A DNA stretch of 64,000 bases, taken from positions 310,001 through 374,000 of the forward strand of contig NZ_BCWW01000006.1 in NCBI RefSeq assembly GCF_001894785.1. Direction: 5' to 3'. The notes under the pieces are model-generated. The model was not told where the DNA came from, did not search any database, and worked only from the letters and a program-made list of their open reading frames with translations. Made by a program: the position numbers and the translations under genes. Source of the DNA: Rhodococcoides fascians NBRC 12155 = LMG 3623. Lineage in GTDB: Bacteria; Actinomycetota; Actinomycetes; Mycobacteriales; Mycobacteriaceae. Shown one piece after another: positions 19,243 to 28,113 of the stretch (position 1 is its first letter; every line of letters begins with the position of its first letter).

Positions 19243-20355
19243 TTACTGCTCCCCTCGCATTCGCCAGCGAATTCCCGATTCCAGGAAGCCGTCGATGTCT
19301 CCATCGAGAACAGTAGACGGATTGTTGACCTCGTACTCGGTACGCAAATCTTTGACCATCTGGTACGGGTGCAGCACGTACGAGCGCATCTGATTACCCC
19401 AGGAGCTGCCGCCGTCACCTTTGAGCGCGTCCATCTCGGCCCGCTCTTCCTTGCGCTTGACCTCGAGCAGCTTGGCCTGCAGCACGCGCATGGCCGACAC
19501 CTTGTTCTGCAGCTGCGACTTCTCGTTCTGGCAGGTCACGACGATTCCGGTCGGAATATGCGTCAACCGGACGGCGGAGTCGGTGGTGTTGACCGACTGC
19601 CCACCTGGCCCGGACGAGCGATAGACGTCGACCCGAATGTCGTTCTCGGGGATTTCGATGTGGTCGGTGGTCTCGACGACCGGAAGCACCTCGACCTCCG
19701 CGAACGACGTCTGGCGTCGACCCTGGTTGTCGAACGGGCTGATCCGGACGAGCCGGTGCGTGCCTTGCTCGACCGAGAGCGTTCCGTAGGTGTACGGCGC
19801 CTTGACGGCGAACGTCGCGCTCTTGATTCCGGCTTCTTCGGCGTAGGACGTGTCGTAGACCTCGACGCCGTACCCGTGCTTCTCGGCCCAGCGGATGTAC
19901 ATGCGCATGAGCATTTCCGCCCAGTCGGCGGCGTCGATTCCGCCGGCACCGGAGCGAATGTTCACGAGGGCGTCGCGGGCGTCGTACTCACCGGACAGCA
20001 GCGTTCGAACTTCCATGGCAGCGATGTCCTCTCGGAGCGAGGCGCGTTCGGCGTCGGCGTCAGCGGTGGCGGACGCGGCGGCCTCGCCCTCTTCGCCCTC
20101 GGCCAACTCGTACAGAACCGGCATGTCCTCGAGGCGCTGCCGGAGCTCCTCGACGCGGCGCAGTTCGGCCTGCGCATGGGAGAGCTGGCTGGTCACCTGC
20201 TGAGCGTGTTCCTGGTCGTTCCACAGGTCGGGTGAGGCGGCCTGATGTTCCAGCTCGTCGATGCGTCGCCGCAGCTCCTCGACGTCGAGAACGGACTCGA
20301 CTGTGGACAGAGTGGTGTCGAGCTCGGCGAGGTCTGCAGAAACGTCGGGATGCAC
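19243..20355 (-). CDS. prfB: Peptide chain release factor 2
   Basis: 370-residue RF2 recognising UGA and UAA. The tripeptide anticodon SPF (RISPFDNQ) and the peptidyl-hydrolysis loop [10 protein letters not shown] are both present. The frame is continuous through the region where many bacteria need a +1 frameshift, as normal for actinobacteria. Start GTG (VHPDVSADL) chosen by alignment with M. tuberculosis RF2 from memory; an upstream GTG at 20376 would add seven residues. Confidence 0.96.
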   Translation of the reverse strand: MHPDVSADLAELDTTLSTVESVLDVEELRRRIDELEHQAASPDLWNDQEHAQQVTSQLSHAQAELRRVEELRQRLEDMPVLYELAEGEEGEAAASATADADAERASLREDIAAMEVRTLLSGEYDARDALVNIRSGAGGIDAADWAEMLMRMYIRWAEKHGYGVEVYDTSYAEEAGIKSATFAVKAPYTYGTLSVEQGTHRLVRISPFDNQGRRQTSFAEVEVLPVVETTDHIEIPENDIRVDVYRSSGPGGQSVNTTDSAVRLTHIPTGIVVTCQNEKSQLQNKVSAMRVLQAKLLEVKRKEERAEMDALKGDGGSSWGNQMRSYVLHPYQMVKDLRTEYEVNNPSTVLDGDIDGFLESGIRWRMRGEQ

Positions 20356-20557
20356 GAGAGTCAAGGTTACCGGCACACGAACCCGTCCCCGACCGCCCCC
20401 GAAGACGCATGGTCATCCAGGTGTTCGAACCGTGCTGATTCGAACCCTGTTCGGGCACCTCGTCCGCTGTTAGCTTTCGACGAGTCGGCATATGCGCATG
20501 TCGACATCCCTGCCGCCGCACGGTGCCAGCGACATTCGATGGACAGAGGAGTCTCGT

Positions 20558-21049
20558 ATGACCGTCACCGACCAGTACCTCGAGAACAACAAGGCATACG
20601 CCGCCCAGTTCGACGGTCCCCTACCGCTGCCGCCGTCGAAGCACGTCGCGGTGGTCGCGTGCATGGATGCCCGGCTCGACGTCTATCGGATTCTCGGCCT
20701 GGCAGACGGGGAAGCACACGTGATCCGCAATGCGGGTGGGGTGATCACCGACGACGAGATTCGTTCACTGGCCATCAGCCAGCGGCTGCTCGGCACCAAG
20801 GAGATCATCCTGATCCACCACACCGATTGCGGCATGCTCACGTTCACCGACGACGAGTTCAAGAACGACCTCCAGGAAGAAACGGGTCTGAAGCCCAACT
20901 GGGCTGCCGAGTCGTTCCCCGATCTGAACCGCGACGTTCGGCAGTCCTTGGCGCGCATCGAGCTCAGCCCGTTCGTCACGAAGCACGAGTCGCTTCGCGG
21001 GTTCGTCTTCGATGTTGCCACCGGAAAGTTGAACGAAGTCACCGGATAG
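20558..21049 (+). CDS. Beta-class carbonic anhydrase
   Basis: 163 residues, the same length as Rv1284. Zinc ligands Cys35 (VACMDARLD, with Asp37-Arg39 dyad), His88 and Cys91 (HHTDCGM) are all there. Interconverts CO2 and bicarbonate in the cytoplasm. ATG with AGAGGA seven bases upstream; monocistronic, divergent from prfB with 200 bases between. Confidence 0.95.
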   Translation: MTVTDQYLENNKAYAAQFDGPLPLPPSKHVAVVACMDARLDVYRILGLADGEAHVIRNAGGVITDDEIRSLAISQRLLGTKEIILIHHTDCGMLTFTDDEFKNDLQEETGLKPNWAAESFPDLNRDVRQSLARIELSPFVTKHESLRGFVFDVATGKLNEVTG

Positions 21050-21108
21050 GCCCGGCCACCCATATTGCCGCGTGCGAGCAGGCCCGTGCGCGGCGATAGT
21101 CTTCTGCG

Positions 21109-21900
21109 GTGACCGACTACTCTGCCGATCTGCATCTCGCCCTCCGGCTCGCCGACGAAGCCGACGTCATCACCCGTGGACGATTCCTCGCCATGGACCT
21201 GACGGTGGACTCGAAGCCGGATCTCACACCGGTCAGCGACGCAGACCTGGCCGTGGAAACGATGATTCGGGCGCAGCTCGGATCGGAGCGTCCCGACGAT
21301 GCTCTGCTCGGCGAGGAGTTCGGTGGCACGGCTACGTTCAGCGGCCGCCAATGGGTCGTCGATCCGATCGACGGCACCAAGAACTTCGTGCGCGGCGTAC
21401 CCGTGTGGGCAACGCTGATCGCGCTGCTCGAGGACGGCGTCCCCGCAGTCGGAGTGGTCAGCGCCCCGGCGCTGCATCGCCGATGGTGGGCCGCCGAGCA
21501 GCTGGGATCGTGGACGAGCGTCGGCGACGAAACCGCCCGTCGAATCCACGTGTCGAAAGTCGATTCACTGGCCGCGTCCAGCCTGAGCTTCTCCAGCCTG
21601 TCCGGCTGGGACGACCTCGGAACGAGAGACCGCTTCGTCGGACTGACCGATGACGTGTGGCGAGTTCGCGCCTACGGCGATTTCTTCTCGTACTGCCTGC
21701 TCGCCGAAGGAGCCCTCGACATCGCCGCCGAGCCGGAGGTCTCCTTGTGGGATCTGGCGGCACTCGATGTTCTGGTGCGCGAGGCGGGCGGGACGTTCAC
21801 CTCGCTCGATGGACGCGTCGGGCCGCACGGCGGGAGCGCGGTAGCCACGAACGGGCTGCTGCACCAGGACATCCTCGGCCGCCTCTCCCCCGCTGTGTGA
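21109..21900 (+). CDS. hisN: Inositol-monophosphatase-family histidinol-phosphatase (HisN-like)
   Basis: 263 residues. Metal-binding motifs of the IMPase fold: LLGEEFGG (Glu69/Glu70), [13 protein letters not shown] (Asp85, Asp88) and [18 protein letters not shown] near residue 213. Closest by context to Rv3137, which lies beside fadE24/fadE23 in M. tuberculosis and is assigned to the histidinol-phosphate phosphatase step. A general inositol phosphatase role cannot be excluded from sequence. GTG start. Confidence 0.87.
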   Translation: MTDYSADLHLALRLADEADVITRGRFLAMDLTVDSKPDLTPVSDADLAVETMIRAQLGSERPDDALLGEEFGGTATFSGRQWVVDPIDGTKNFVRGVPVWATLIALLEDGVPAVGVVSAPALHRRWWAAEQLGSWTSVGDETARRIHVSKVDSLAASSLSFSSLSGWDDLGTRDRFVGLTDDVWRVRAYGDFFSYCLLAEGALDIAAEPEVSLWDLAALDVLVREAGGTFTSLDGRVGPHGGSAVATNGLLHQDILGRLSPAV

Positions 21901-21945
21901 TTCGGTCGGCACTCACCGGAGACGGACCGTGAGAGCAGCGCGGAG

Positions 21946-22314
21946 TCAGAGGACTGCGGCCAGGACCAGGGCCAGGAGCGGAGTGATTCCCTGCACGAAC
22001 GCGGGCCGGAAGTACTTCGCTCCGCCGGTGGCGAGCACCAGAGCCGCGCCGACGATGCTGGCGCATGCGAAGTAGACGATCGCGTCGCCGGCCGAACCGC
22101 CCACGATGAGGCCGACCACGATGCCGATGCCGAGAAACAGGTTGTAGAACCCCTGATTGAAGGCCATCGGTTTGGTGATGTCTGCGTCGTTCTGACTGGC
22201 GACACCGAACTTCGCCCACACGGCCGGCTTGGACCAGAGCACGCTTTCCATGACGAAGATGACGACATGGAGTACCGCGGCGAGGGCGGCGAAGACCTGA
22301 GCTATCGGATGCAC
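21946..22314 (-). CDS. DUF1304 membrane protein
   Basis: 122 residues with four predicted membrane helices; family signatures HVVIFVMESVLW near the front and AFNQGFYNLFLGIG in the middle. Function unknown. The GTG at 22314 gives the family length; a longer frame to 22380 lacks homology and overlaps the divergent promoter of fadE24. Confidence 0.83.
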   Translation of the reverse strand: MHPIAQVFAALAAVLHVVIFVMESVLWSKPAVWAKFGVASQNDADITKPMAFNQGFYNLFLGIGIVVGLIVGGSAGDAIVYFACASIVGAALVLATGGAKYFRPAFVQGITPLLALVLAAVL

Positions 22315-22408
22315 AGGAAACAGCCTGTCACATCGGTACGACGCAGGATACGAAAGACCCGCCACGGTGTTGTGCGCCACCAGTACTTACTCGACAGTAG
22401 ACAGCTAA

Positions 22409-22424
22409 CTTACTCGGGAGTAAG
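22409..22424. promoter_or_regulatory. Perfect palindrome upstream of fadE24 (likely operator)
   Basis: CTTACTCGGGAGTAAG, 7-bp arms with a 2-bp centre, 41 bases before the fadE24 ATG. A related half-site, CTTACTCGACAGTAG, lies at 22387-22401. The size and symmetry fit a TetR-family acyl-CoA-responsive repressor; no regulator gene is adjacent. Confidence 0.6.
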
Positions 22425-22464
22425 ATCTGTGAAGTCCGTGCCCGACGCCGAGGAACTGGTGATC

Positions 22465-23868
22465 ATGAGCAAGCAAGACAGTGTGGTCGACGCGAAGGCC
22501 CCCAAGGTGCCCCGCGATACTTCTGCGGTTGGCCTCAACCCGTTCAAGAGAGATGCGATCGGAACCGCCATGCGCGTTCTGACGGCCATCACCGGGTCCG
22601 AACTGGCGGAGAAGTACAACCTCCGACAGACGATCGACCGCGTCACGTACGAGAGCACCAAAACCGGTTTCAAGACTCTCGGTGCCGCCAACCGTACGTT
22701 CGCCAAGGTCACCGGAGGCGGCAAGCCCAAGCGTCTCGACGACGGTGCCGCGAAGAACCTGAGCTACTTCGACCTGACGCCCGACGACGAGCAGCGCATG
22801 ATCGTCGAAACGGTCAAGGAGTTCGCCGAGGAAATCCTCCGGCCGGCCGCCTTCGAGGCCGATCACAACGCCTCCTCCCCCGAGGACCTGGTTCGTCGCT
22901 CGGCCGAACTCGGCATCACGCTCATCAACGTTCCCGAGGAACTCGACGGTGCCGCCAGCGAGCGCGGTGCGGTCACCAATTCCCTCGTCGCCGAGGCTCT
23001 CGCTCACGGCGATATGGGCCTGGCCCTGCCGATCCTCGCGCCCAGCGGTGTCGCGGTCGCCCTCACTCAGTGGGGAACGGACGCGCAGCAGAAGACGTAC
23101 CTCCCGGCATTCGTCGGCGAGAAGGTGCCGAACGCAGCAGTGGTCGTCAACGAGCCCCGCGCACTGTTCGATCCGTACGCGTTGCAGACCAAGGCCGTTC
23201 GCTCCCCCAGCGGGTACAAGCTCAACGGAGTCAAGAGCCTCGTGCCTGCGGCCGGCAGCTCCGAGCTGTTCGTCATCGCCGCTGAACTCGAAGGTCGCCC
23301 GACTTTCTTCATCGTCGAGTCCGATTCCAAGGGCCTCGTCGTCGAAGCGGATCCGAGCATGGGTCTGCGCGCCGCGGGCCTGGGTCGCCTGATCCTCACC
23401 GACGTGGCAGTGCCCGAGTCGGCTCTGCTCGGTGATGGTGACGCCGACCAGCGCGCCGCCGAGTACAGCGCCGCCATCGGTTTGGCCCGTCTGGGCTGGG
23501 CCTCCTTGGCCGTCGGTACGAGCCAGGCCGTACTCGACTACGTCGTTCCGTACGTCAACGAGCGCGTTGCGTTCGGCGAGCCGATCAGTAACCGCCAGGC
23601 CGTGGCCTTCATGGTCGCCAACATCGCCATCGAGCTCGACGGCATGCGGTTGGTCACGCTGCGTGGCGCGTCTCGCGCCGAGCAGGGACTGTCGTTCACT
23701 CGTGAATCGGCCCTCGCACGCCGCCTGGCGTCCGAGAAGGGAATGCAGATCGGCTCCGACGGTGTGCAGTTGCTCGGTGGACACGGCTTCACCAAGGAAC
23801 ATCCGGTCGAGCGCTGGTACCGCGATCTACGGTCCGTCGGCGTCGCCGAAGGCATCGTTCTCATCTAG
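22465..23868 (+). CDS. fadE24: Acyl-CoA dehydrogenase FadE24-like
   Basis: 467 residues, matching the size of Rv3139. An unusual roughly 90-residue N-terminal extension (LNPFKRDAIGTAMRVLTAITG) precedes the ACAD domains, and the chain stops soon after the residues corresponding to the catalytic-base loop (GVAEGIVLI), so it is C-terminally short. Starts a two-gene unit with fadE23; the pair probably forms a mixed alpha2-beta2 acyl-CoA dehydrogenase as known for other actinobacterial FadE pairs. Start ATG preceded by GAGGAA. Role: FAD-dependent alpha,beta-desaturation of an acyl-CoA, substrate unknown. Confidence 0.9.
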   Translation: MSKQDSVVDAKAPKVPRDTSAVGLNPFKRDAIGTAMRVLTAITGSELAEKYNLRQTIDRVTYESTKTGFKTLGAANRTFAKVTGGGKPKRLDDGAAKNLSYFDLTPDDEQRMIVETVKEFAEEILRPAAFEADHNASSPEDLVRRSAELGITLINVPEELDGAASERGAVTNSLVAEALAHGDMGLALPILAPSGVAVALTQWGTDAQQKTYLPAFVGEKVPNAAVVVNEPRALFDPYALQTKAVRSPSGYKLNGVKSLVPAAGSSELFVIAAELEGRPTFFIVESDSKGLVVEADPSMGLRAAGLGRLILTDVAVPESALLGDGDADQRAAEYSAAIGLARLGWASLAVGTSQAVLDYVVPYVNERVAFGEPISNRQAVAFMVANIAIELDGMRLVTLRGASRAEQGLSFTRESALARRLASEKGMQIGSDGVQLLGGHGFTKEHPVERWYRDLRSVGVAEGIVLI

Positions 23869-23912
23869 CTCGCCGACCCGAATTCCATGGCACTCACCCA
23901 AGGACACACACG

Positions 23913-25133
23913 ATGATCAATCTTGAACTTCCCAAGAAGCTTCGGGCGCAGGCGAATCAGGCTCACCAGGTCGCTGCCGAGATTTTCCGCCCCATCTCCC
24001 GCAAGTACGACCTCGCCGAGCACGAGTACCCGGTGGAGCTCGACACCATGGCGTCCATGGTCGAAGGCATGTCCGACGCCGGTGGCGAAATCGGCGGAGC
24101 CGCTGGTGGCCGCGAGAAGGACAGCGAGTCGGCCAAGCCCAGCAAGACAGCCAACTCCAACGGCGGCAACATGTCCGCTCTGGTGAACGTCATCGAGACC
24201 TGCTGGGGCGACGTCGGCCTCACGCTGTCGATCCCGTACCAGGGACTCGGCAACTCCGCTATCGCCGCGGTCTCCACCGACGAGCAGCTCGAGCGCTTCG
24301 GCAAGGTGTGGGCTTCGATGGCCATCACCGAGCCCAGCTTCGGCTCGGACTCCGCGGCGGTCACCACCACCGCTGTCCTCGACGGCGACGAGTGGGTGCT
24401 CAACGGCGAGAAGATCTACGTCACCGCCGGTGAGCGTTCCACCCACATCGTGGTGTGGGCAACGGTCGACAAGTCTCTCGGCCGCGCGGCCATCAAGTCG
24501 TTCGTCGTCCCGCGTGACGCTCCGGGCCTGTCCGTTGCCCGCCTCGAGCACAAGCTGGGCATCAAGGCCTCCGACACCGCAGCCCTGCTGCTCGAGGATT
24601 GCCGCATCCCGAAGGACAACCTGCTCGGCACCGCCGAGGTCAACGTCGAAAAGGGCTTCGCGGGCGTCATGCAGACGTTCGACAACACTCGCCCTCTGGT
24701 TGCTGGAATGGCGATCGGCGTCGCCCGTGCCGCACTCGAGGAGTTGCGGTCCATCCTGGTCGATGCCGGAGTCGACATCTCGTACGAGACTCCCGCCTAC
24801 AACCAGCACGCGGCGGCCGCAGAATTCCTGCGACTCGAAGCAGACTGGGAAGCCGCGCACCTGCTCGCACTGCGCGCGGCATGGATGGCAGACAACAAGG
24901 AGCCCAACTCGCTGCAGGCGTCGATGTCGAAGGCGAAGGCCGGACGCTCCGCAGTCGACATCACCCTCAAAGCAGTCGAGTTGGCCGGTACCTACGGCTA
25001 CTCCGAGCGCCCGCTGCTCGAGAAGTGGAGCCGTGACTCCAAGATTCTCGACATCTTCGAGGGCACGCAGCAGATCCAGCAGCTGATCGTTGCCCGTCGC
25101 GTACTCGGAAAGTCCTCGGCCGAGCTGAAGTAA
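23913..25133 (+). CDS. fadE23: Acyl-CoA dehydrogenase FadE23-like
   Basis: 406 residues (Rv3140 is similar in size). FAD/substrate motifs AITEPSFGSDSAAV and WVLNGEKIYVTAGE are intact, and the C-terminal block DIFEGTQQIQQLIVARRVLG holds the usual EGTxQ loop with the catalytic-base-position Glu. A short polar insertion (GREKDSESAKPSKTANSNGG) sits in the N-terminal helical domain. Lies 44 bases after fadE24. Confidence 0.93.
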   Translation: MINLELPKKLRAQANQAHQVAAEIFRPISRKYDLAEHEYPVELDTMASMVEGMSDAGGEIGGAAGGREKDSESAKPSKTANSNGGNMSALVNVIETCWGDVGLTLSIPYQGLGNSAIAAVSTDEQLERFGKVWASMAITEPSFGSDSAAVTTTAVLDGDEWVLNGEKIYVTAGERSTHIVVWATVDKSLGRAAIKSFVVPRDAPGLSVARLEHKLGIKASDTAALLLEDCRIPKDNLLGTAEVNVEKGFAGVMQTFDNTRPLVAGMAIGVARAALEELRSILVDAGVDISYETPAYNQHAAAAEFLRLEADWEAAHLLALRAAWMADNKEPNSLQASMSKAKAGRSAVDITLKAVELAGTYGYSERPLLEKWSRDSKILDIFEGTQQIQQLIVARRVLGKSSAELK

Positions 25134-25168
25134 GCAGTGGCTCGTCATCGAGTCGGCACGTGATCGAC

Positions 25169-25203
25169 AAGCGGCACCGGACTGTGCGTCCGGTGCCGCT
25201 TTC
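25169..25203 (+). terminator. Terminator of fadE24-fadE23
   Basis: A 14-bp perfect stem (AAGCGGCACCGGAC with its complement) around a short loop, ending in TTT, 36 bases after the fadE23 stop. Confidence 0.75.
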
Positions 25204-25317
25204 GTGCGCTTGGAAGAAATGTCGAGGGTCCGTGTCGATATCGTGATGTCTCGATCGTCGTCTTCGTGTACGGCGAATCGCGCCGCGACACCGAGGTACC
25301 GAGCCAAGGAGCGCACC

Positions 25318-25662
25318 ATGAAGTACATCCTGTTGATCAACGCCGACACCTCCCCCGGTGCTGCACCCGGCTGCAGCAGTGTGGAGGACTGGATGACGTA
25401 CGAGAAGGAACTGAAGGAGGCCGGGGTCTACGTTGCCGGGCACGCGCTGGCCGACTTGACCACTGCTACCGCGGTACGCGTCGATCCGAGCACGGGCGAA
25501 CGGACCGTTACGGACGGCCCGTATGCCGAGTCGCACGAGGTACTCGGGGGTTACGACGTCATCGACGTTCCCGACCTCGATGCTGCGCTCGAGTGGGCGG
25601 CCCGCTGCCCCGGCTCCAAGGACGGCGGCACCGTCGTCGTGCGCCCGCTCGCAGAATTCTGA
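25318..25662 (+). CDS. YCII/DGPF-domain protein
   Basis: 114 residues: MKYILLINAD start, the TDGPYAESHEVLGGY core and DAALEWAARCPGS, typical of the YCII-related DGPF family. Small dimeric ferredoxin-like fold of unknown activity. Such proteins are regularly encoded with ECF42 sigma factors, as here (next gene 16 bases downstream). AAGGA lies ahead of the ATG. Confidence 0.9.
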   Translation: MKYILLINADTSPGAAPGCSSVEDWMTYEKELKEAGVYVAGHALADLTTATAVRVDPSTGERTVTDGPYAESHEVLGGYDVIDVPDLDAALEWAARCPGSKDGGTVVVRPLAEF

Positions 25663-25678
25663 CGCGCGGGATCGTTGG

Positions 25679-26959
25679 GTGAGCGAGATCGAGATCAGTC
25701 GAACGATCGGATCGGTCTTCCGTGCCGAGCGCTCGATGCTGCTTGCGTCGTTGGTGCAGCGCTACCGTGACCTCGACCTCGCGGAGGAGGTGACGTCGGA
25801 TGCCATCGAGGCGGCTCTGACGCATTGGCCGATCGATGGCATACCGGCCAAGCCAGGGGCCTGGTTGCTCACCACAGCCCGGCGCAAGGCAGTCGACCGC
25901 CTCCGACGCGATGAGACACTGGCTGCGAAAGTGGCCTTGCTGCAGATCGACTCGGACCGCGGCAACCCGTCTGGCACGAATGCGCTCGACGACCGTGTGC
26001 CCGACGATCGCCTCCAGTTGTTCTTCACGTGCTCCCACCCGGCTCTTGCTGCCCAGGACCGACTCGCCTTGACGCTGAGGTGTCTCGCGGGTCTGTCCAC
26101 GGCAGAGGTGGCGCGCGCGCTGCTCATCCCTCCCGCCACGGCGGCACAGCGAATAGTGCGGGCCAAGAACAAGATTCGCACGGGGCGTATTCCGTTTCGC
26201 GTTCCAGGACCGGACGAGCTGGCGGAGAGAGTGCCCATGGTGCTCGAGGTCGTCTACTCCATCTTCACCGAGGGGTACTCGGCGACATCCGGCGATGGGG
26301 TCGGACGCGTCGATCTCTCGGACGAAGCGATCGGTATGGGCAGAGTTCTGCACGCGGCTCTACCGGGCACGTCCGAGGTGACCGGCTTGCTGGCGCTGAT
26401 GTTGCTGACCGACGCCAGACGCCGCGCCCGGATCGACGAACACGGCGAGATCGTACTGTTGGCCGATCAGGACCGGCGCGTATGGAATGCCGCGTTCATC
26501 GCCGAGGGAACGGAACTCGTGAGCGAGGCCCTGACCCGCGGGCCGGCCGGCCCGTACTCCGTTCAGGCCGCCATCGCGGCATTACACGACGAGGCTGCTG
26601 ACGCCGCGGGCACGGACTGGCCTCAGATCGTGGCCCTGTACGACGTGTTGATGGCACTCACACCATCACCGGTCGTCGCGCTCAACCGGGCCGTCGGCGT
26701 CGCAATGACCGAAGGGCCCGAGGCCGGGCTCGAGTTGTTGGACGCCATCGCCGCTGAGCCGGTCCTGCGCCGGTACCACCCGTTCGCGATGGCGAAGGCC
26801 GATCTGCTGCACCGACTGGGCCGGATGGACGAGGCCGCCGTGCACTACCGGAGAGCACTGGATCTCGCGCGAACGGCACCGGAGAAGCGTTTGCTGGGAA
26901 GACGACTGGCCGAGGTTGCCGACGCACGGGATCAGGCGGACAGCACAGCATCCACCTGA
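25679..26959 (+). CDS. ECF42-type RNA polymerase sigma factor with C-terminal helical extension
   Basis: 426 residues. Sigma region 2 near residues 10-75 (LAEEVTSDAIEAALTHWP, ARRKAVDRLRRD) and region 4 near 115-165 (LTLRCLAGLSTAEVARALLIPPATAAQRIVRAKNKI), followed by a roughly 230-residue helical repeat extension containing PMVLEVVYSIFTEGYSA and LNRAVGVAMTEGPEAGL. This architecture plus the neighbouring DGPF gene marks the ECF42 group, which lacks an anti-sigma partner and uses the extension for control. GTG start; weak ribosome site. Confidence 0.9.
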   Translation: MSEIEISRTIGSVFRAERSMLLASLVQRYRDLDLAEEVTSDAIEAALTHWPIDGIPAKPGAWLLTTARRKAVDRLRRDETLAAKVALLQIDSDRGNPSGTNALDDRVPDDRLQLFFTCSHPALAAQDRLALTLRCLAGLSTAEVARALLIPPATAAQRIVRAKNKIRTGRIPFRVPGPDELAERVPMVLEVVYSIFTEGYSATSGDGVGRVDLSDEAIGMGRVLHAALPGTSEVTGLLALMLLTDARRRARIDEHGEIVLLADQDRRVWNAAFIAEGTELVSEALTRGPAGPYSVQAAIAALHDEAADAAGTDWPQIVALYDVLMALTPSPVVALNRAVGVAMTEGPEAGLELLDAIAAEPVLRRYHPFAMAKADLLHRLGRMDEAAVHYRRALDLARTAPEKRLLGRRLAEVADARDQADSTAST

Positions 26960-27229
26960 TCGGCCGTCAGCGGTCGGTCTGCGAACACCAGACGGATGGC
27001 CTCGGGATCGGGGTTGCCGATATCGGGTCCACGGGATACCAGCTTCAGCCGGCGCGCTCTGCCACGCGAGCGGAGGAGAGGTTGTGTTCGAGAAGATATG
27101 CCACGACCGGCATTTCGGGCCGAGTTCGGTGCGCGCACTCGACTGCGGATCACTGCAGATCTCGTACAACGCGTCGAGATCCGCATCTGCAGGCTCGTCG
27201 AGAACCAGTCGTGGGATCTGCATTCGCAC
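26932..27229 (-). pseudogene. Decayed GNAT N-acetyltransferase
   Basis: Three recognisable pieces lie in different frames of the minus strand. From the start at 27229/27223: MQIPRLVLDEPADADLDALY, a GNAT N terminus. A second frame gives PVVAYLLEHNLSSARVAERAG, then stops; a third frame gives KLVSRGPDIGNPDPEAIRLV and ends at 26932, the GNAT C terminus. About 90-100 codons of the central domain, including the acetyl-CoA loop, are missing. The remnant overlaps the end of the sigma factor gene tail to tail. Confidence 0.8.
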
Positions 27230-27296
27230 ACCGGTGATCCTAGAGGGCTCGGGTCTGGTAGACCGGTGGTAGACGATCGAGCGAAGGGTGACAGTC

Positions 27297-27485
27297 ATGG
27301 CCGAGTGGATCAAGAAGGTCGAAGAGAACGCCAAGGGCCTCATCGCAGAGGCAGAACAGGAACTGACGGCTCTCGAGGGCGCGGACACCGTCGACCTCAC
27401 CGCAGACGAGCCGGAGGATGCTGCGACCACCGACGACGATGACATCGTCACCAGCGACGATGCACGGGAGCAGGTCTCGGACTGA
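27297..27485 (+). CDS. Small acidic protein of unknown function
   Basis: 62 residues: an amphipathic helix (AEWIKKVEENAKGLIAEAE) followed by a strongly acidic tail (DEPEDAATTDDDD). AAGGG stands before the ATG. It ends five bases before the GyrB-like gene, so the two are probably an operon. No family recognised; the acidic tail could mimic DNA or bind a basic protein, which is speculation. Confidence 0.6.
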   Translation: MAEWIKKVEENAKGLIAEAEQELTALEGADTVDLTADEPEDAATTDDDDIVTSDDAREQVSD

Positions 27486-27490
27486 CGTCG

Positions 27491-28111
27491 GTGCCCGACC
27501 CCTCCGTGTCCGGCCGAAGCACTTGGTCCACCACGACGCACGACTGGTCGATGGACGTCGATCGAGATCACCTCTCGCACATCAGAAGCCGCCCCGGTGA
27601 GTACGCGCCGGGTGGAGTGCTGCACCTGGTTCTCGAAGTCCTCGCGTATGCGGTGGACGAAGCCGAGGATCAGGGAGGCGGTCACGCGACCATCACGTTC
27701 GACTCGGACGGCACGATCGATGTAACGGACCTCGGACGAGGTACCGACACACGGTTCGACCGCGGACTCGCAATTCGCAAGCCCGTTGTGAGCACTGCAG
27801 ATGTTCGATTCTTCGACCGGCTGGAGCCAGTGCTGTTGGCGGACGGACATGCCCGCCGCGGAATGTCGACTGTTGCAGCGCTGTCGGACGTGCTCGAGCA
27901 CACCAACCGTCGCAGTGAGGGCTCGTGGACCCGTCGATACCAGCACGGGTTGCCCGCCACCGAATTGGTGTCGACTGCCCCTACGGATCGGACCGGTACC
28001 ACGATCCGGTTTCGTCCCGATACGTCACTGCTTGCCGCAGATCAGCTGAGGCCGCACGATCTTCGCGCTCTGGTCGTCGACACCCAGTCCTTCACGGTCA
28101 CGGTTCTGTAG
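27491..28111 (+). CDS. Stand-alone degenerate GyrB-type ATPase-domain protein
   Basis: 206 residues aligning by eye along the GHKL ATPase domain of GyrB: HIRSRPGEY (GyrB RKRPGMY), HLVLEVLAYAVDEAED (GyrB HHLVxEVVDNxxDEA), VTDLGRG (DDGRG) and a C-terminal TGTTIRFRPD (TGTTVxFxPD). The Mg-binding Asn of the N box is Tyr53 and the HGVG phosphate loop reads RRGMST, so ATP hydrolysis is doubtful. TOPRIM and transducer parts are absent. Possibly a modulator of gyrase or a binding protein. An ATG at 27551 is an alternative start. Confidence 0.72.
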   Translation: MPDPSVSGRSTWSTTTHDWSMDVDRDHLSHIRSRPGEYAPGGVLHLVLEVLAYAVDEAEDQGGGHATITFDSDGTIDVTDLGRGTDTRFDRGLAIRKPVVSTADVRFFDRLEPVLLADGHARRGMSTVAALSDVLEHTNRRSEGSWTRRYQHGLPATELVSTAPTDRTGTTIRFRPDTSLLAADQLRPHDLRALVVDTQSFTVTVL

Positions 28112-28113
28112 AT

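Noticed and set aside
22405..25349. Two long minus-strand frames (465 and 494 codons) opposite fadE24/fadE23
   Set aside because: Mirror frames of high-GC coding sequence; no motif or start signal.
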